A DNA stretch of 64,000 nucleotides. Source: Ancylobacter mangrovi. Lineage in GTDB: Bacteria > Pseudomonadota > Alphaproteobacteria > Rhizobiales > Xanthobacteraceae. A program made the translations under genes and the position numbers. Positions 63,050 through 64,000 of this stretch are shown here, one piece after another (position 1 is the stretch's first letter; every line of letters starts with the position of its first letter). Location: assembly GCF_024752355.1 (NCBI RefSeq), contig NZ_JANTHZ010000007.1, forward strand, positions 62,001-126,000, written 5' to 3'. The notes below the pieces were generated by a model. It searched no databases and was not told where the DNA came from. It saw only the letters and a list, made by a program, of their open reading frames with translations.

Positions 63050-64000
63050 CTACTCGATCTTGATGCCCGCCTTGTCGGCCACTTCCGGCCACTTCTTGAG
63101 CTGGGCGGAGATCAGGTCGGAGAACTCCTGGACCGACATCGGCGTGGGGCGGCCGGCGTCGCGGGCGAGGAACTCCTTGGTCGCCTCGGTCGACATCACC
63201 TTGTTGATGTCGGCGTTGAGCTTCTCCACCACGTCCATCGGCGTGCCGGCGGGCGCCATGATGCCCCACCACTGCTGCACGTCGACGCCGGGAATGCCGG
63301 CCTCGTCGGTGGTGGGAATGTCGGGAACCACCGTCGCGCGCTCCTTGCCCGTGACGACGAGGCCCCGAAGCTGGCCGCCCCGGATCAGCGGGAGAGCCTG
63401 CGTCATGCTGCTCATGAACATGTCGGAATGGCCGCCGATCACCGCGGTCATCGCCTCGGAGCCGCCCTTGTAGTGGACCGGCGTCAGGGTGATGCCGGCG
63501 CTCTGGGCGAACAGCTCGGCGCCGAACTGGTTGACGGTGCCGAGGCCGGAATCGGCGTAGTTGAGCTCCTGCTTCTTCGCCGTCGCCACCAGCTCCTGCA
63601 CCGTCTTGGCCTCAAGCGCCTTGCCGACCACGAGAACGAGCGGCACCTGCCCGAGCATCGCGACCGGCTGGAAGTCCTTGCGCGGGTCGAAGGGCAGGTT
63701 CGGCTGTACGGCCGGGTTCATGGTGAAGGTGACGGAGGCGATCAGCAGCGTGTAGCCGTCCGGCGCCGCCTTCGACACATGCGCCGAGCCGATGGCCGCG
63801 CCGGCTCCCGGCATGTTGTTGACGACGACCGGCTGGCCCCAGATCTTGCTCAGCCCGTCGCCCAGATGGCGCGCGAGGATGTCGTTCGAACCGCCGGCCG
63901 CGAAGGGGACGATCAGCGTCACCGGCTTGTCTGGAAACTCTGCATGCGCTGCCGCCGAAAATAACAAGGCGGCCGCCGCCGCGATCGCGCTGCGCAGGTA
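63050..64000 (-). CDS. tctC: Tripartite tricarboxylate receptor TctC (Bug family), partial at window edge
   Basis: About 317 residues are visible. The mature receptor starts EFPDKPVTLIVPFAAGGSND, the Bug signature, with PGAGAAIGSAHVSKAAPDGYT following. Upstream codons continue in frame to the window end and read YLRSAIAAAAALLFSAAAHA, the end of a Sec signal peptide. The true start is therefore beyond position 64000; an internal TTG at 63967 is not the start. It binds the carboxylate imported by TctAB. Confidence 0.92.
   Translation of the reverse strand, partial: YLRSAIAAAAALLFSAAAHAEFPDKPVTLIVPFAAGGSNDILARHLGDGLSKIWGQPVVVNNMPGAGAAIGSAHVSKAAPDGYTLLIASVTFTMNPAVQPNLPFDPRKDFQPVAMLGQVPLVLVVGKALEAKTVQELVATAKKQELNYADSGLGTVNQFGAELFAQSAGITLTPVHYKGGSEAMTAVIGGHSDMFMSSMTQALPLIRGGQLRGLVVTGKERATVVPDIPTTDEAGIPGVDVQQWWGIMAPAGTPMDVVEKLNADINKVMSTEATKEFLARDAGRPTPMSVQEFSDLISAQLKKWPEVADKAGIKIE

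Noticed and set aside
1-64000. CRISPR arrays, riboswitches and rRNA genes
   Set aside because: No regularly spaced repeats, conserved riboswitch cores or rRNA segments were recognised anywhere in the window.

Overview
The window looks like chromosomal DNA of a GC-rich alphaproteobacterium, probably a soil or plant-associated Hyphomicrobiales member (Xanthobacteraceae-like). This is an inference from the very high GC content, many NitT/TauT-type ABC and tripartite tricarboxylate (Tct) transporters, GntR regulators, a CoxLMS-type molybdenum hydroxylase and DUF1254 proteins. No marker gene fixes the genus. No phage, CRISPR array, rRNA or intact transposon is visible; the only mobile-element trace is a short IS21 istB relic at 34481-34561.

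Layout. (1) 248-972: two tandem DUF202 membrane proteins. (2) 1022-8922, minus strand: a GntR/UTRA regulator, a NitT/TauT-type ABC importer (permease, ATPase, Tat-exported binding protein), an aldehyde dehydrogenase, a mandelate-racemase-type enolase-superfamily enzyme and a GMC oxidoreductase. A near-perfect palindrome over the regulator's start codon is a likely autoregulatory operator. (3) 9456-18494, plus strand and divergent from (2): a predicted sigma-54 promoter, a second ABC importer, an acetamidase/formamidase, a three-subunit molybdenum hydroxylase whose iron-sulfur subunit is fused to a CoxG domain, and a binding-protein-like protein without a signal peptide. A GntR/FCD gene (18534-19283) converges on it. 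(4) 19445-27446, minus: the potassium system kdpFABCDE, led by two tiny membrane proteins. (5) 27616-36780: amine oxidase, two DUF1254 proteins, a SpoIIAA-like protein, an orphan HerA-like ATPase, an AraC regulator and two small ORFs. (6) 37130-45822, minus: a hydroxamate-type siderophore module with FecI sigma factor, FecR, STN-containing TonB receptor, FhuD, FhuB, a cytoplasmic siderophore esterase and FhuC. (7) 46254-46341: tRNA-Ser(UGA). (8) 46537-52327: GntR/FCD regulator divergent from tcuAB (tricarballylate oxidation), then an amidohydrolase and an Ldh-family dehydrogenase. (9) 52353-64000, minus: CaiB-type CoA-transferase, acyl-CoA dehydrogenase, ThDP enzyme, aldehyde dehydrogenase, D-2-hydroxyacid dehydrogenase, HMG-CoA lyase, methylglutaconyl-CoA-hydratase-like enzyme and TctA, TctB and partial TctC.

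How the parts work together. Most of the window is a chain of self-contained uptake-plus-catabolism modules, most with their own regulator. The best candidate for an undescribed system is region 9. Its enzymes can be ordered into a full route: 2-hydroxyacid to 2-oxoacid to aldehyde to acid to acyl-CoA to enoyl-CoA to 3-hydroxyacyl-CoA to lyase products. The hydratase/lyase pair points to a 3-methyl-branched C6 dicarboxylate such as 3-methylglutarate. The second candidate is region 3, which looks like a nitrogen-regulated system for an amide or N-heterocycle. Substrates in both cases are inferred, not shown by sequence.
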